From positions 1 through 48,675 of the forward strand of contig JAUSNB010000010.1 in the NCBI GenBank assembly GCA_030645615.1: a stretch of DNA of 48,675 nt. Reading direction: 5' to 3'. Both the position numbers and the translations under genes were made by a program. Shown here piece after piece: positions 1 through 7,472 of the stretch. The DNA is from Actinomycetota bacterium (GTDB lineage: Bacteria; Actinomycetota; Actinomycetes; S36-B12). The notes under the pieces were generated by a model, which was given only the letters and a program-made list of their open reading frames with translations, was not told the DNA's origin and made no database searches. Each line of letters begins with the position of its first letter. The stretch's first letter is position 1.

Positions 1-1
1 C

Positions 2-64
2 ACCGCCGTCGCCCTCGTCACTTCCCTGCGCGCCGCCATCGACAGACCCATCCGCTCACCGTGA
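2..64 (+). CDS. possible C-terminal end of an unidentified protein (partial)
   Basis: One forward frame is open from the left edge and ends at a TGA at 62-64, encoding about 20 residues (TAVALVTSLRAAIDRPIRSP). The codons are GC3-rich like the rest of the window, so this may be the tail of a gene beginning outside. A second frame is open slightly further (to about 126), so the assignment is weak. No family can be recognised from so short a piece. Confidence 0.3.
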   Translation, partial: TAVALVTSLRAAIDRPIRSP

Positions 65-146
65 CCGACCCGCCAGCGAACCGGGCATTGTTACGTGAGG
101 CAACGAAGCCAGCAGGCGGGCAATTTAGGTGAGTCAACCCGGGCTA

Positions 147-174
147 TTGACGCCGACCGGTCCGTGAGTACTGT
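147..174 (+). promoter_or_regulatory. candidate sigma-A-type promoter upstream of the cupin gene
   Basis: TTGACG (147-152) and TACTGT (169-174) are separated by 16 bp, a good match to the actinobacterial TTGACN / TANNNT pattern. The cupin start lies about 108 bp downstream, giving a leader of roughly 100 nt. The rest of the 65-281 gap shows nothing else I can name. Confidence 0.45.
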
Positions 175-281
175 CAAGCCAGCCTCAGCCAACCCGGTGG
201 CTCCGGGTAGTCGCTGTCGAGCCAGACCGTCACCTTCGATGTGCCGTGACGCCGCCGGCTCCCGGAGGAGAGGAACAGCCG

Positions 282-644
282 ATGACCAGTTACGAATTGA
301 AGAACTTCGCGGAGCCGGATGACGTGCTGGAGTTCCCATTCGGCCGCGGCGAGATTGTCGACATCGGCGGCGGCAAGGTGATGCGCATGACGCTCCAGCC
401 GGGCTGGCGATGGTCCGAACACGTCAAGCCTGCCGCCGGGACCGACCTTTGCCAGGCTCCGCACTTCCAGTACCTGATCGCCGGACGGATTGGCGTCAGG
501 ACGGCGGACGGCAGCGAATTCGAGGCCCGACCGGGCGACGTGAACTGGCTGTCCGCCGGACACGACGCCTGGGTGGTCGGCGACGAGCCCGTCGAGGCGA
601 TCGACTGGGGCGGAGCACACGTGTGGGGTCGGGCAGCCGAGTAG
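282..644 (+). CDS. small cupin-domain protein
   Basis: 120 residues forming a single-domain cupin. The two halves of the barrel are visible: a metal-side strand with WSEHVKP followed by HFQYLIAGRIGV, and later a GDVNWLSAGHDAWVVGDEP segment resembling cupin motif 2. The start at 282 is chosen over an in-frame ATG at 246 because GGAGAGGAA lies just before it and the extra 12 residues (MTPPAPGGEEQP) look like leader sequence. Small stand-alone cupins bind metals or small ligands and often act as isomerases, dioxygenases or sensors; nothing fixes the substrate. The methyltransferase gene begins 29 bp downstream on the same strand, so the two may be co-transcribed. Confidence 0.8.
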   Translation: MTSYELKNFAEPDDVLEFPFGRGEIVDIGGGKVMRMTLQPGWRWSEHVKPAAGTDLCQAPHFQYLIAGRIGVRTADGSEFEARPGDVNWLSAGHDAWVVGDEPVEAIDWGGAHVWGRAAE

Positions 645-673
645 TCGACGCTCCGCGCCCGCGGGAGGTTGTC

Positions 674-1756
674 ATGACAGCGACGGGGCAGCCGACCACG
701 GAGGACGTGGCGGGGCGGATCTTCAACGCTCTCGTGGGCGCCATGGACCTGAACGCGATCTACCTCGGTGACCGGCTTGGCTTCTACCAAGCGCTTGCTG
801 GCGAAGGACCACGTTCGTCGGGCTGGCTCGCCGAACGCACCGGGGTGCTGGCCCGCTACGCGCGTGAGTGGTGCGAGGCTCAGGCCGCGAGCGGCCTCCT
901 CGCATGCGAAAACCCGCTGGCCGAGCCGCATGACCGGCGGTTCGAGTTGCCAGGCCAGGTTGCGGAGGTACTCCTCGACCAGGACTCTCTTGCCTTCCTC
1001 GCGCCTTCGATCCGCTGCTCCATCGTCGCGGGCCGCGCACTGCCCGAGCTCGTACGCACCTATCGAGGTGAGCGAACGTTCGGCTGGGAGGACCACGGCC
1101 CGGAGATGCGCCAAGGCCAGGCTGAGGCCAACAGGCCCATCTTCCGACGGCTGCTGGTTCAGGATTGGCTCGCGCGAGTGCCGCAGGTGCGCGATCGCCT
1201 CGACCACGCAGGCGCCCGCGTCGCGGAGGTCGGTTGCGGGATGGGCTGGGCGGGCATTGCCTTGGCCCAAGGCTTTCCCTCCCTGCACGTTGATGGGTAC
1301 GACATCGATGCCCCCAGCATCGAGGCAGCGCGACACAACGCCGCGCAAGAACTGGTACACGATCGCGTGCGCTTCCACGTCGCGGACATCTCCGACGTGC
1401 GGGACGTGCCCGCCTATGACGCCGTGTTCGCGTTCGAGTGCCTCCACGACATGAGCCGGCCGGTCGAGGCACTGGCGGCCATGCGCGCGTTGGGGCGTGG
1501 TTCGGACGTCCTCATCGTCGACGAACGAACGGAGGACAACTTCACGCCGAACGCCTCCCCCATGGAACGCCTGCTGTATGGATACTCGCTTTCCGTTTGC
1601 CTGCCTGACGGGCTGTCCGCGACCCCGTCGGCCGGCACCGGAACTGTCATGCGCGCATCCACGGTGATCCAGTACGCGACGGCAGCCGGCTTCGCCCAGG
1701 TCAACGTCGTCGACCTGGGCCACGAGCAGTTCCGCCTCTACCACCTGGTGGGGTGA
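674..1756 (+). CDS. class I SAM-dependent methyltransferase with N-terminal winged helix
   Basis: 360 residues. An N-terminal helical/winged-helix region (about 1-110, with LGFYQALAG and WLAERTGV resembling the dimerisation domain of Rv2258c-type and O-methyltransferase-like enzymes) precedes a Rossmann methyltransferase domain. Motif I is VAEVGCGMGWAGIALA (about 183-198), followed by an acidic residue in VDGYDIDAPS, then VRFHVADISD and YDAVFAFECLHDM as motifs II-III. The start at 674 has AGGTTGTC upstream; the frame extends further 5' but that would overlap the cupin gene. The substrate is unknown; the family includes small-molecule and natural-product O/C/N-methyltransferases. It is not obviously linked to the downstream nuclease gene. 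Confidence 0.82.
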   Translation: MTATGQPTTEDVAGRIFNALVGAMDLNAIYLGDRLGFYQALAGEGPRSSGWLAERTGVLARYAREWCEAQAASGLLACENPLAEPHDRRFELPGQVAEVLLDQDSLAFLAPSIRCSIVAGRALPELVRTYRGERTFGWEDHGPEMRQGQAEANRPIFRRLLVQDWLARVPQVRDRLDHAGARVAEVGCGMGWAGIALAQGFPSLHVDGYDIDAPSIEAARHNAAQELVHDRVRFHVADISDVRDVPAYDAVFAFECLHDMSRPVEALAAMRALGRGSDVLIVDERTEDNFTPNASPMERLLYGYSLSVCLPDGLSATPSAGTGTVMRASTVIQYATAAGFAQVNVVDLGHEQFRLYHLVG

Positions 1757-1826
1757 ACGGCGGCCGCCCTGCCGCTCCGCACCTCTCGGGCGGCAACCCC
1801 GTCCTCCTCCGTGCTACACCGGAGGC

Positions 1827-3224
1827 ATGTTCCTCACCTTCCTCGGCGCAGCAGGCACCGTCACCGGCTCCAAGACCCTCGTGCAACTCGACCGCGGGGC
1901 ACCCGGCGATCCGCAGTTCCTCGTCGACTGCGGCATGTTCCAGGGCCCGCGCGAGATCCGCTCGCGGAACTGGGACACCTTCCCCGTCGAGCCGACCGCC
2001 CTGTCCAGCGTGGTCCTCAGCCATGCGCACCTCGACCACTGCGGCTACCTGCCCGCGCTCGTGCGGGCCGGCTTCTCCGGGCCGGTGCACTGCTCCCCCA
2101 ACACCGCCACGCTCGCCGCGATCATCCTGCGCGACAGCGCGAGGCTGCAGGAAGAGGACGCCAGCTACGCCCGAAAGAAGGGCTTCTCCCGGCACGCCCA
2201 GCCGCAGGCGCTCTACGGCATCGATGACGCCGAGGAGGCGATCTCGCTCCTGGCACCGGTCGAGTTCGGCGTGGCCTTCTCCCCCGCCGACGGGGCCACC
2301 GCGCGACTGGACCCGGCTGGCCACATCCTCGGCTCGTCCATCGTCACCGTCACCGACGACCAGGCGGCTCGCACCGTCGTCTTCAGCGGCGACCTCGGCC
2401 GTGGCAACCACCCGCTGCTGGCCCCGCCCGCGCAGCCGGTCAGTGCCAAGGCAATCGTGATCGAGTCCACCTACGGCGACCGCGAGCACGAGGACGTCGA
2501 GCAGGAGATGGACCAGATGGCCGCGGCGATCACGCGCACCCTCAAGCGTGGCGGCACCGTCATCATCCCCGCGTTCGCCGTCGACCGGACCGAGGTCCTG
2601 CTGAAGGCGCTGCGCTCATTGCAGGACCAGCAGCGGATCCCGGTGTCGCCGATCCACGTCGACAGCCCGATGGCCTTGGCCGGCTTGCGCGTCTACGTCG
2701 ACGCGATCGCAGGCGGCGACGCGGAGATCAACACGGCGACGGCAGCGGAAGGACCAGGCGCCATCGACCTGCCCAACCTGCACGAGGCCACCACGCCCGA
2801 GCAGTCGATGGCCCTCGATCGCGGCGGCGCGCGCATCATCGTGTCGGCGTCCGGCATGGGCAGTGGCGGACGGGTGACCCACCACCTCAAGGCCCTCCTA
2901 CCCGACCGCGACAACACCGTGCTGCTTGTCGGCTTCCAGGCCGTCGGCACGCCGGGCCGCATGCTGCGCGACGGCGCGCACGAGATCAAGATCCACGGCA
3001 AGTACGTCGCGGTGCGAGCGGAGATCGTCGAGATCGAGGCCTTCTCCGTCCATGCCGACGCGAGTGAGTTGATCGACTGGCTCCGGTCCGCCGACCCGCC
3101 GCCGAAGCAGGTATTCGTCAACCACGGGGAGCAGGACGCGTCCGACGCGCTGGCCGAGCGGATCCGGCGCGAGCTCGATGTCGCGGTGATCGTCCCGCAG
3201 CCGGGCGAGCGGGTCGCGGTCTAA
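1827..3224 (+). CDS. metallo-beta-lactamase / beta-CASP RNA-processing exonuclease-like protein
   Basis: 465 residues, the usual length for bacterial CPSF/YsuA-like beta-CASP nucleases lacking KH domains. The zinc-binding SHAHLDHCGYLP motif (HxHxDH, residues 66-71) is intact, followed by VFSGDLGR (metal-bridging Asp), the beta-CASP motif VIIPAFAVDRTE, SPMAL, IIVSASGMGSGGR (motif B region), AFSVHADASEL (motif C His) and VNHGEQ. All metal ligands expected for an active enzyme are present. It is probably cytoplasmic and acts on RNA ends or nucleic-acid termini. The next gene starts 9 bp downstream with its own promoter element overlapping this stop codon. Confidence 0.9.
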   Translation: MFLTFLGAAGTVTGSKTLVQLDRGAPGDPQFLVDCGMFQGPREIRSRNWDTFPVEPTALSSVVLSHAHLDHCGYLPALVRAGFSGPVHCSPNTATLAAIILRDSARLQEEDASYARKKGFSRHAQPQALYGIDDAEEAISLLAPVEFGVAFSPADGATARLDPAGHILGSSIVTVTDDQAARTVVFSGDLGRGNHPLLAPPAQPVSAKAIVIESTYGDREHEDVEQEMDQMAAAITRTLKRGGTVIIPAFAVDRTEVLLKALRSLQDQQRIPVSPIHVDSPMALAGLRVYVDAIAGGDAEINTATAAEGPGAIDLPNLHEATTPEQSMALDRGGARIIVSASGMGSGGRVTHHLKALLPDRDNTVLLVGFQAVGTPGRMLRDGAHEIKIHGKYVAVRAEIVEIEAFSVHADASELIDWLRSADPPPKQVFVNHGEQDASDALAERIRRELDVAVIVPQPGERVAV

Positions 3225-3227
3225 CCT
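3222..3227 (+). promoter_or_regulatory. -10 element overlapping a stop codon (leaderless start of 3234 gene)
   Basis: TAACCT sits 6 nt before the ATG at 3234, and its TAA is also the stop codon of the beta-CASP gene. There is no Shine-Dalgarno sequence, so a leaderless transcript is inferred. Confidence 0.5.
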
Positions 3228-3233
3228 CAACGC

Positions 3234-3995
3234 ATGCCGGAAGACCCGTTCATCGCCCACCTTGTCGCTGCCGCTCAGGCCGACCCCGACGTCGTGGGAC
3301 TGGTACTGGCCGGGTCGTCGGCCCAGGTGGAGCGCCGCGACGAGTGGTCCGACCACGACTTCCTGCTCATCACCGAGGACGGCACCCCGGAGCGCTACCG
3401 CACCGACCTGTCGTGGCTGCCGGACCCGACCGGCATCGCCCTGTGGTTCCGGGAGACCCCGCACGGCCTGAAGGTGCTGTATCGGTCGGGGCTCCTGGTC
3501 GAGTTCGCGGTCTTCGACCGGGTCGAGTTCGCCGGCTGCGTGCTCAACCACTACGCGGTCGCGGTGGACAAGGCCGGCATCGCCGAGGCGGCCGCCAGAA
3601 TCCAGGGACGCTCCCTGGCGCCGAGTCCGGTGGACCGGTTGGCCGAGTTCCGCAACTTCCTGTGCCTGGTCTACATCGCGACCGGCCGGGGCCGCCGTGG
3701 CGAGCGGCTCAGCGCGAACGCCTTCACTCGCTTCTACGCAACCGAGCACCTGCTGCGTCTGTTGCGCGACCTGCTGCCAGCCGACCGACGCGGGCAGCTC
3801 GACGAGCTCGACGTCTGGCGGCGCTTCGAGACGGCCGAGCCGCGGATCGCTGCAGGGATAGATGCCGCGCTCGCCCGGCCGGCGGTGGAGGCCGCCCGCG
3901 GCCTGCTCGACCTGGCAGAGGCGGAACTGCCCGCCCTGTGGCCCGAGTTCCCGGTCGACGAGGCCCGCGTCGTGAGGGGCCTGCTGGACTGGTGA
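3234..3995 (+). CDS. nucleotidyltransferase-fold protein
   Basis: 253 residues. The N-terminus carries the polymerase-beta superfamily signature: AGSSAQVERRDEWSDHDFLL, with GS at 27-28 and the metal-binding D-x-D at 40-42, as in minimal nucleotidyltransferases and streptomycin/aminoglycoside adenylyltransferases. The C-terminal half is helical (RLLRDLLPADRR, WRRFETAEPRI) like the accessory domain of those enzymes. A third catalytic Asp/Glu may lie in VEFAVFDRVEF. The substrate is unknown; resistance is only one possibility and is not supported by context. The start at 3234 is set by the -10 element 6 nt upstream. Confidence 0.75.
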   Translation: MPEDPFIAHLVAAAQADPDVVGLVLAGSSAQVERRDEWSDHDFLLITEDGTPERYRTDLSWLPDPTGIALWFRETPHGLKVLYRSGLLVEFAVFDRVEFAGCVLNHYAVAVDKAGIAEAAARIQGRSLAPSPVDRLAEFRNFLCLVYIATGRGRRGERLSANAFTRFYATEHLLRLLRDLLPADRRGQLDELDVWRRFETAEPRIAAGIDAALARPAVEAARGLLDLAEAELPALWPEFPVDEARVVRGLLDW

Positions 3996-4029
3996 GGCCC
4001 GTGGGGTTGTCGTTGTCAGCCCGCGGCCC

Positions 4030-4035
4030 TACCGT
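4030..4035 (+). promoter_or_regulatory. -10 element TACCGT, leaderless start of small membrane protein
   Basis: TACCGT lies 7 nt before the GTG at 4043, the leaderless spacing seen repeatedly in this window. Confidence 0.4.
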
Positions 4036-4042
4036 CTCATCC

Positions 4043-4354
4043 GTGAGCCGAGGCCCAACCCTGCTGCTCGCCACCATGGCGACGTTGCTCCTGCTCGTCG
4101 CGCTGCTGCTGACCGGACAGAGCCCGGCGGTGCCGGCGTGGCTGCCGCCGACCGTCGTGGTCGCGGCCGTCGTGCTCGGGGCGCTATCCGTGTTCGGTGC
4201 GTGGCACCGGACGAGCCCCCACTACTCCGCGGACGGGTCCGAGGCCGGCCCCACGAAATCGGCCAGCCACTCGATGGCCGGCCGCAGTGCCCGCCAGTCA
4301 GCCCGCACCTTCGACAGCGAGGCGCGCGTGCCGAGCGACGGCCCGGGGGCGTAG
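4043..4354 (+). CDS. small membrane protein, 3' part antisense to the DUF2461 gene
   Basis: 103 residues. The N-terminal 55 or so residues form two hydrophobic segments (LLLATMATLLLLVALLLTG and PPTVVVAAVVLGALSVFGAW). The rest is Ser/Gly/Arg-rich and lies entirely opposite the end of the convergent DUF2461 gene (overlap 4222-4354, 133 bp). The hydrophobic part and the -10 element 7 nt before the GTG argue that the gene is real; the tail composition may simply reflect the antisense strand. An authentic gene with a run-on 3' end is plausible. No family recognised. Confidence 0.5.
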   Translation: MSRGPTLLLATMATLLLLVALLLTGQSPAVPAWLPPTVVVAAVVLGALSVFGAWHRTSPHYSADGSEAGPTKSASHSMAGRSARQSARTFDSEARVPSDGPGA

Positions 4355-4896
4355 GTCCGGGTGGCCACCAGTCCCCGGCAGCGCAGCAGCTCGATCCGGG
4401 GGTGGTCCTCGCCGTATCCGCGTGGCCGGGTCTTCATCTGGCGACCGTCGACCGCGAACCGGCGGCGCAGCGCAGGCAGCATCGCCGCCAGCTCGGCCCC
4501 GGCAGGCCCGGCCACCGATTCGCGGAAGCGGGCCAGCTGCGCGCCCTGCGCGTCGTACCAGCCACCCCCGGCCATGAGGCCGCTGGCCGAGACCTGGACG
4601 TAGTAGCCCATCGCGTCCTCGACGTCGACGACCCCGCCCTGGTGGTCCTTGATGGGCTCCTTGTCCTTGCTGAACCGGGTGTCGCGGTAGGGGCGGAACA
4701 TTCGTCCCGCGCCGAACTCCGCGGCCAGTTCCGCGAGCAGCGCCTCCATGGGCTCGCGCACGAAACGGTGGTAGTCGGCCTTGTGGTCCGCCCACCACGC
4801 CCTGGTGTTGTTGCCCGCTAGCGCCTCGTAGAGCTCGAAGCCCTCGGCCGGAAAGCCGGCGAAGCTGGCCGGTGCGCCGGCCGCCGAGCGAACCAC
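4222..4896 (-). CDS. DUF2461 domain-containing protein
   Basis: 224 residues covering the whole DUF2461 (TIGR02453) domain: FPAEGFELYEALAGNNTRAWW at the N-terminus, RMFRPYRDTRFSKDKEPIKDH in the middle, a GYYVQVSASGLMAGGGWY segment and the C-terminal RIELLRCRGLVATRTY. The function of the family is unknown; members are soluble and about 220 residues long. Translation starts at a GTG whose bases abut the stop of the upstream membrane-protein gene, so these two minus-strand genes are almost certainly co-transcribed and translationally coupled. Confidence 0.88.
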   Translation of the reverse strand: MVRSAAGAPASFAGFPAEGFELYEALAGNNTRAWWADHKADYHRFVREPMEALLAELAAEFGAGRMFRPYRDTRFSKDKEPIKDHQGGVVDVEDAMGYYVQVSASGLMAGGGWYDAQGAQLARFRESVAGPAGAELAAMLPALRRRFAVDGRQMKTRPRGYGEDHPRIELLRCRGLVATRTYAPGPSLGTRASLSKVRADWRALRPAIEWLADFVGPASDPSAE

Positions 4897-4897
4897 G

Positions 4898-5278
4898 TCA
4901 GCGGCCGAAGAACTCGCGGGCCCGGCCGTTGAAGAGCAAGGCCAGCACGACCAGGCCGAGGAAGATGAGGATGAGCGAGTCCAGCCAGCGGCCCGGCGTG
5001 ATGAACATGACCCAGATGGCCAGGCCGATGTTGATGACCGTCACAAAGGCGACCAGCAGGCGGGCGAACCCGCTGCCGCGGGCGACAGCATTGGCCACCA
5101 GGAGGTAGATGACGCCGATCGCGATGGTGATGGAGCCGGCCAGGACGTTCTTCTGTGCCTCGTCGACGCCCCAGCCGAAGATGCGCATGAAGCCGGCGAC
5201 CACGCCGAGGATGCCGCTGATGAAGATGACCGCGACGACGAGTGTGACGCTGAAGGGACGGTCCTTGGTCTCTGACAC
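4898..5278 (-). CDS. four-helix membrane protein of unknown function
   Basis: 126 residues with four predicted transmembrane helices: SVTLVVAVIFISGILGVVAG, NVLAGSITIAIGVIYLLVA, LLVAFVTVINIGLAIWVMF and SLILIFLGLVVLALLF. A short polar N-terminus (MSETKDRP) and a basic C-terminus (NGRAREFFGR) suggest a cytoplasmic N-in/C-in topology. The GTG start is preceded by GGGAGG at a good distance. It forms a two-gene operon with the DUF2461 gene. I do not recognise a named family beyond small actinobacterial integral membrane proteins. Confidence 0.8.
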   Translation of the reverse strand: MSETKDRPFSVTLVVAVIFISGILGVVAGFMRIFGWGVDEAQKNVLAGSITIAIGVIYLLVANAVARGSGFARLLVAFVTVINIGLAIWVMFITPGRWLDSLILIFLGLVVLALLFNGRAREFFGR

Positions 5279-5310
5279 TGCTGCCTCCCGGTCCGTGCGT
5301 GGACGGGGCG

Positions 5311-5316
5311 AGCCTA
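5311..5316 (-). promoter_or_regulatory. -10 element TAGGCT for the membrane protein / DUF2461 operon
   Basis: Read on the minus strand, TAGGCT lies about 30 nt upstream of the GTG at 5278, leaving a short leader that carries the GGGAGG Shine-Dalgarno sequence. Confidence 0.4.
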
Positions 5317-5350
5317 GTGCCGGTCATCGAGGCACGGGCGGCCGCACGCG

Positions 5351-5356
5351 TACCCT
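5351..5356 (+). promoter_or_regulatory. -10 element TACCCT, leaderless start of the YbaK gene
   Basis: TACCCT lies 6 nt before the ATG at 5363, and there is no Shine-Dalgarno sequence. Confidence 0.45.
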
Positions 5357-5362
5357 TCCCCC

Positions 5363-5857
5363 ATGTCGAAGCCATCCCCCGGGCGAGCCGAGCAGCAATC
5401 CGTCACCAGGGTCCGCGAGACCCTGGCACGCCTGGGGGCCCAGGGCGAGGTGCGCGAGCTCGACGACAGCGCCCGCACGGCGAAGGAGGCGGCCGACGCC
5501 CTCGGCGTGGAGGTCGGGCAGATCGCCAGCTCGCTCGTCTTCGTCGCGGATGGCGAGCCGGTGCTGGTCATCGCCTCCGGTGGCCATCGCGTCGACACCC
5601 TTCAGCTGGCCGCGGTCCTGGAGGTCAGCCACATCGAGAAGGCGACGGCCGACGAGGTGCGCAAGGCGACCGGCTTCGCGATCGGCGGCGTGGCTCCGGT
5701 GGGCCATTCGCATCCGCTGCGCACGATCGTCGACATCGCGCTGTCGCGCTTCGATGTGGTGTGGGCTGCCGGAGGGCATCCGCACTACGTGTTCCCGACG
5801 TCGTACGACGAGTTGCTGCGCATCACCGCCGGCGAGGCCAGCGAGGTCGGCGCCTAG
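5363..5857 (+). CDS. YbaK/EbsC-family aminoacyl-tRNA deacylase
   Basis: 164 residues spanning the YbaK/ProX editing-domain fold: RTAKEAADALGVEVGQIASS, then SLVFVADGEPVLVIASGGHRVD, the region around KATADEVRKATGFAIGGVAP, and GHSHPLRTIVDIALSRFDVVWAAGG. This order is typical of free-standing actinobacterial YbaK/EbsC proteins, which hydrolyse mischarged aminoacyl-tRNAs (for example Cys- or Ala-tRNAPro). The exact tRNA specificity cannot be read from sequence. The gene is monocistronic, ending before a strong hairpin at 5877-5929. Confidence 0.88.
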   Translation: MSKPSPGRAEQQSVTRVRETLARLGAQGEVRELDDSARTAKEAADALGVEVGQIASSLVFVADGEPVLVIASGGHRVDTLQLAAVLEVSHIEKATADEVRKATGFAIGGVAPVGHSHPLRTIVDIALSRFDVVWAAGGHPHYVFPTSYDELLRITAGEASEVGA

Positions 5858-5876
5858 CACCCCTCAGCCCCCGCCG

Positions 5877-5929
5877 ACCTTGAGGTTGGCGTGCCTTTCC
5901 GGCCCCGATTTCCACGCCAGCCTCAAGGT
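5877..5929. terminator. strong 17-bp hairpin, candidate bidirectional terminator
   Basis: An almost perfect inverted repeat: 5877-5893 pairs with 5913-5929 over 17 bp with a single G-U wobble, around a 19-nt loop. It lies between the convergent YbaK gene and the minus-strand PhnD-like gene, where a terminator for both is expected. No T-tract follows, as is usual in high-GC actinobacteria. The rest of the 5858-6022 gap holds a tandem CCGTCGAC-type repeat at about 6002-6019 and nothing else I recognise. Confidence 0.6.
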
Positions 5930-6022
5930 GGACGGCCCGGGAGTAGTGGGATTCCAGAGCAACCAGCGGGGCCGGTCCCGTTGTGGCCGCCGACCGTTAG
6001 CGTCCGTCGACCCGTCGACCCG

Positions 6023-6763
6023 TCAGCCCGGCGCCACCGCAATGGGTTCGGCCGCGAAGTGCCCCTGTGCTGCGGCGCACAGATCTGCGAATGCTGAGAC
6101 GGCGGCCACGTTCGGGGCAGTGAACCGGTCGAAGAACGCGGGCGGTCCCTGAAGGGGCGCCGAGCAGAAGGCCGTCGAGATCACGGCGCGCTCTGGATCG
6201 GTGAGTGACGGATGACCGAGCACCAATGGGGCTGGCAGGTTGTCCAGCCGAAGCACGACGTCCAGGTCGGCCGCCTTGTCGCGCTGGCGCGAGCTCACTT
6301 GGTCCCACACCATCGCTGCTTCGCACCCGCCCGACAGCAGATGCTCAAAGAGGTCCTGAAAACCGTTGACCTGAACGAACGAGATCGCCGACCCGGCCGG
6401 CATGAGGCCCATGAGGACGATCTGCGGCGCCCAGTAACTCGTCGTGCAGGAGGAATTGATCGCGCCCAGTCGCACGCTGCCAGCGACGACCTCCGCGATG
6501 CTCCACGGCTGCCCCCGTCGCACGGACAGGTCCGACTGCATGAGCGTCGACTCGCCGACCTCTGCCTGGGCGAGAATCGAATAGTCGGTGCCGCGCAGGT
6601 AGGGAATGGATCCAGCGGGCACGAACGCCGCGACGACTGCGCCTGTCGCAAAGTCAGCCACCAGCCGATCGAGGTCGTGGTACGGGATCGCCTGGATGTC
6701 GTCACTGCCGACGACCGACGGTGGACAGCCAAGGTTGTCATCGAAGCCCACGGTCAAGGTCAT
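6023..6763 (-). CDS. PhnD-like substrate-binding-fold protein without signal peptide
   Basis: 246 residues resembling the periplasmic phosphate/phosphonate-binding (PhnD/SsuA-like) fold: PYHDLDRLVADFATGAVVAA, then GESTLMQSDLSVRRG, VRLGAINSSCTTSYWAPQIV, FQDLFEHLLSGGCEAAMVWD. The start at 6763 is set by GAGGA just upstream. Neither this start nor the longer frame to 6835 has a signal peptide or lipobox, and no permease or ATPase is adjacent. It is therefore probably cytoplasmic and may sense or carry a ligand rather than feed an importer. It follows the SnoaL-like gene by 31 bp and is probably in the same operon. Confidence 0.65.
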   Translation of the reverse strand: MTLTVGFDDNLGCPPSVVGSDDIQAIPYHDLDRLVADFATGAVVAAFVPAGSIPYLRGTDYSILAQAEVGESTLMQSDLSVRRGQPWSIAEVVAGSVRLGAINSSCTTSYWAPQIVLMGLMPAGSAISFVQVNGFQDLFEHLLSGGCEAAMVWDQVSSRQRDKAADLDVVLRLDNLPAPLVLGHPSLTDPERAVISTAFCSAPLQGPPAFFDRFTAPNVAAVSAFADLCAAAQGHFAAEPIAVAPG

Positions 6764-6794
6764 GCTGGATCCTCGCAGCCGGCGATGGAGTGGG

Positions 6795-7319
6795 CTAGTA
6801 GTCGGTGCGGTGCGGGCCGGACGGATCGGCGACAAGGTCTGCCTGCTCCGCGCCGGTCACCGGCAAGCCAGCGGGATCCAGCAGGCCGAGCTGAACGAGG
6901 ACGGACGCCTGGTCCCAGTAAATGTGCTCGTGCGCGACCTTGCCGTCATCGGCGCGCACGACGACGACGAGAGGGATCCGCACGTGGCGTCCAGTCGGAG
7001 CCACGCCCGGAAGCATCCAGTCGATTGCCTGCGTGTGGGTGAAGCCGATGAGCAGCTCATCGACCACCTGGTGGTCGTCCACCGTCCGCGAGACCAGCGA
7101 GATCTCCACGTCCGGCGGGAAGAACTTGCCGACCAGGTGCTCGTCGTAGAAGGCGCGTACAGCCTCGCGGCCGTGGCCGCCGGCCCGCACCGGCACATGG
7201 TTGAGGTGCGGGATGGCCGACATGGTCGCCATGGTGCGATCGAGGTCCCCGTCGAGCTCGGCCTGCATGTGCTCCTCGAAGAGAACAGCCACAGGGTGGG
7301 TGTGCATGGATTCGGACAT
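6795..7319 (-). CDS. SnoaL-like / NTF2-fold protein
   Basis: 174 residues with the NTF2-like alpha+beta cone: HPVAVLFEEHMQAELDGDLD (N-terminal helices), PVRAGGHGREAVRAFYDEHL, EISLVSRTVDDHQVVDELLI and RIPLVVVVRADDGKVAHEHI. This layout matches SnoaL-like polyketide cyclase-related and ester-cyclase-like proteins, many with unknown small-molecule substrates. The ATG has AAGGGA upstream. It is first in a two-gene unit with the PhnD-like protein, suggesting a shared small-molecule pathway. The catalytic activity is not predictable. Confidence 0.75.
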   Translation of the reverse strand: MSESMHTHPVAVLFEEHMQAELDGDLDRTMATMSAIPHLNHVPVRAGGHGREAVRAFYDEHLVGKFFPPDVEISLVSRTVDDHQVVDELLIGFTHTQAIDWMLPGVAPTGRHVRIPLVVVVRADDGKVAHEHIYWDQASVLVQLGLLDPAGLPVTGAEQADLVADPSGPHRTDY

Positions 7320-7472
7320 GGCGTCCCTTCGTCGACGGCGGCCGAGGCCATCCTGTCGGTTCGTCCCCCGTGTCGAAAGGCCCGCATCCGCTCAGGCCCT
7401 TGTCATCCTCGGGGCCGGGCAGCGTTTGCGTGTTGTGGCACCTGGAGCGGGTATCTGCGGTAAGCATCACCC

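Noticed and set aside
290-1744. 484-codon open frame on minus opposite the cupin and methyltransferase genes
   Set aside because: No domain, and both plus-strand genes have clear motifs and ribosome-binding sites.
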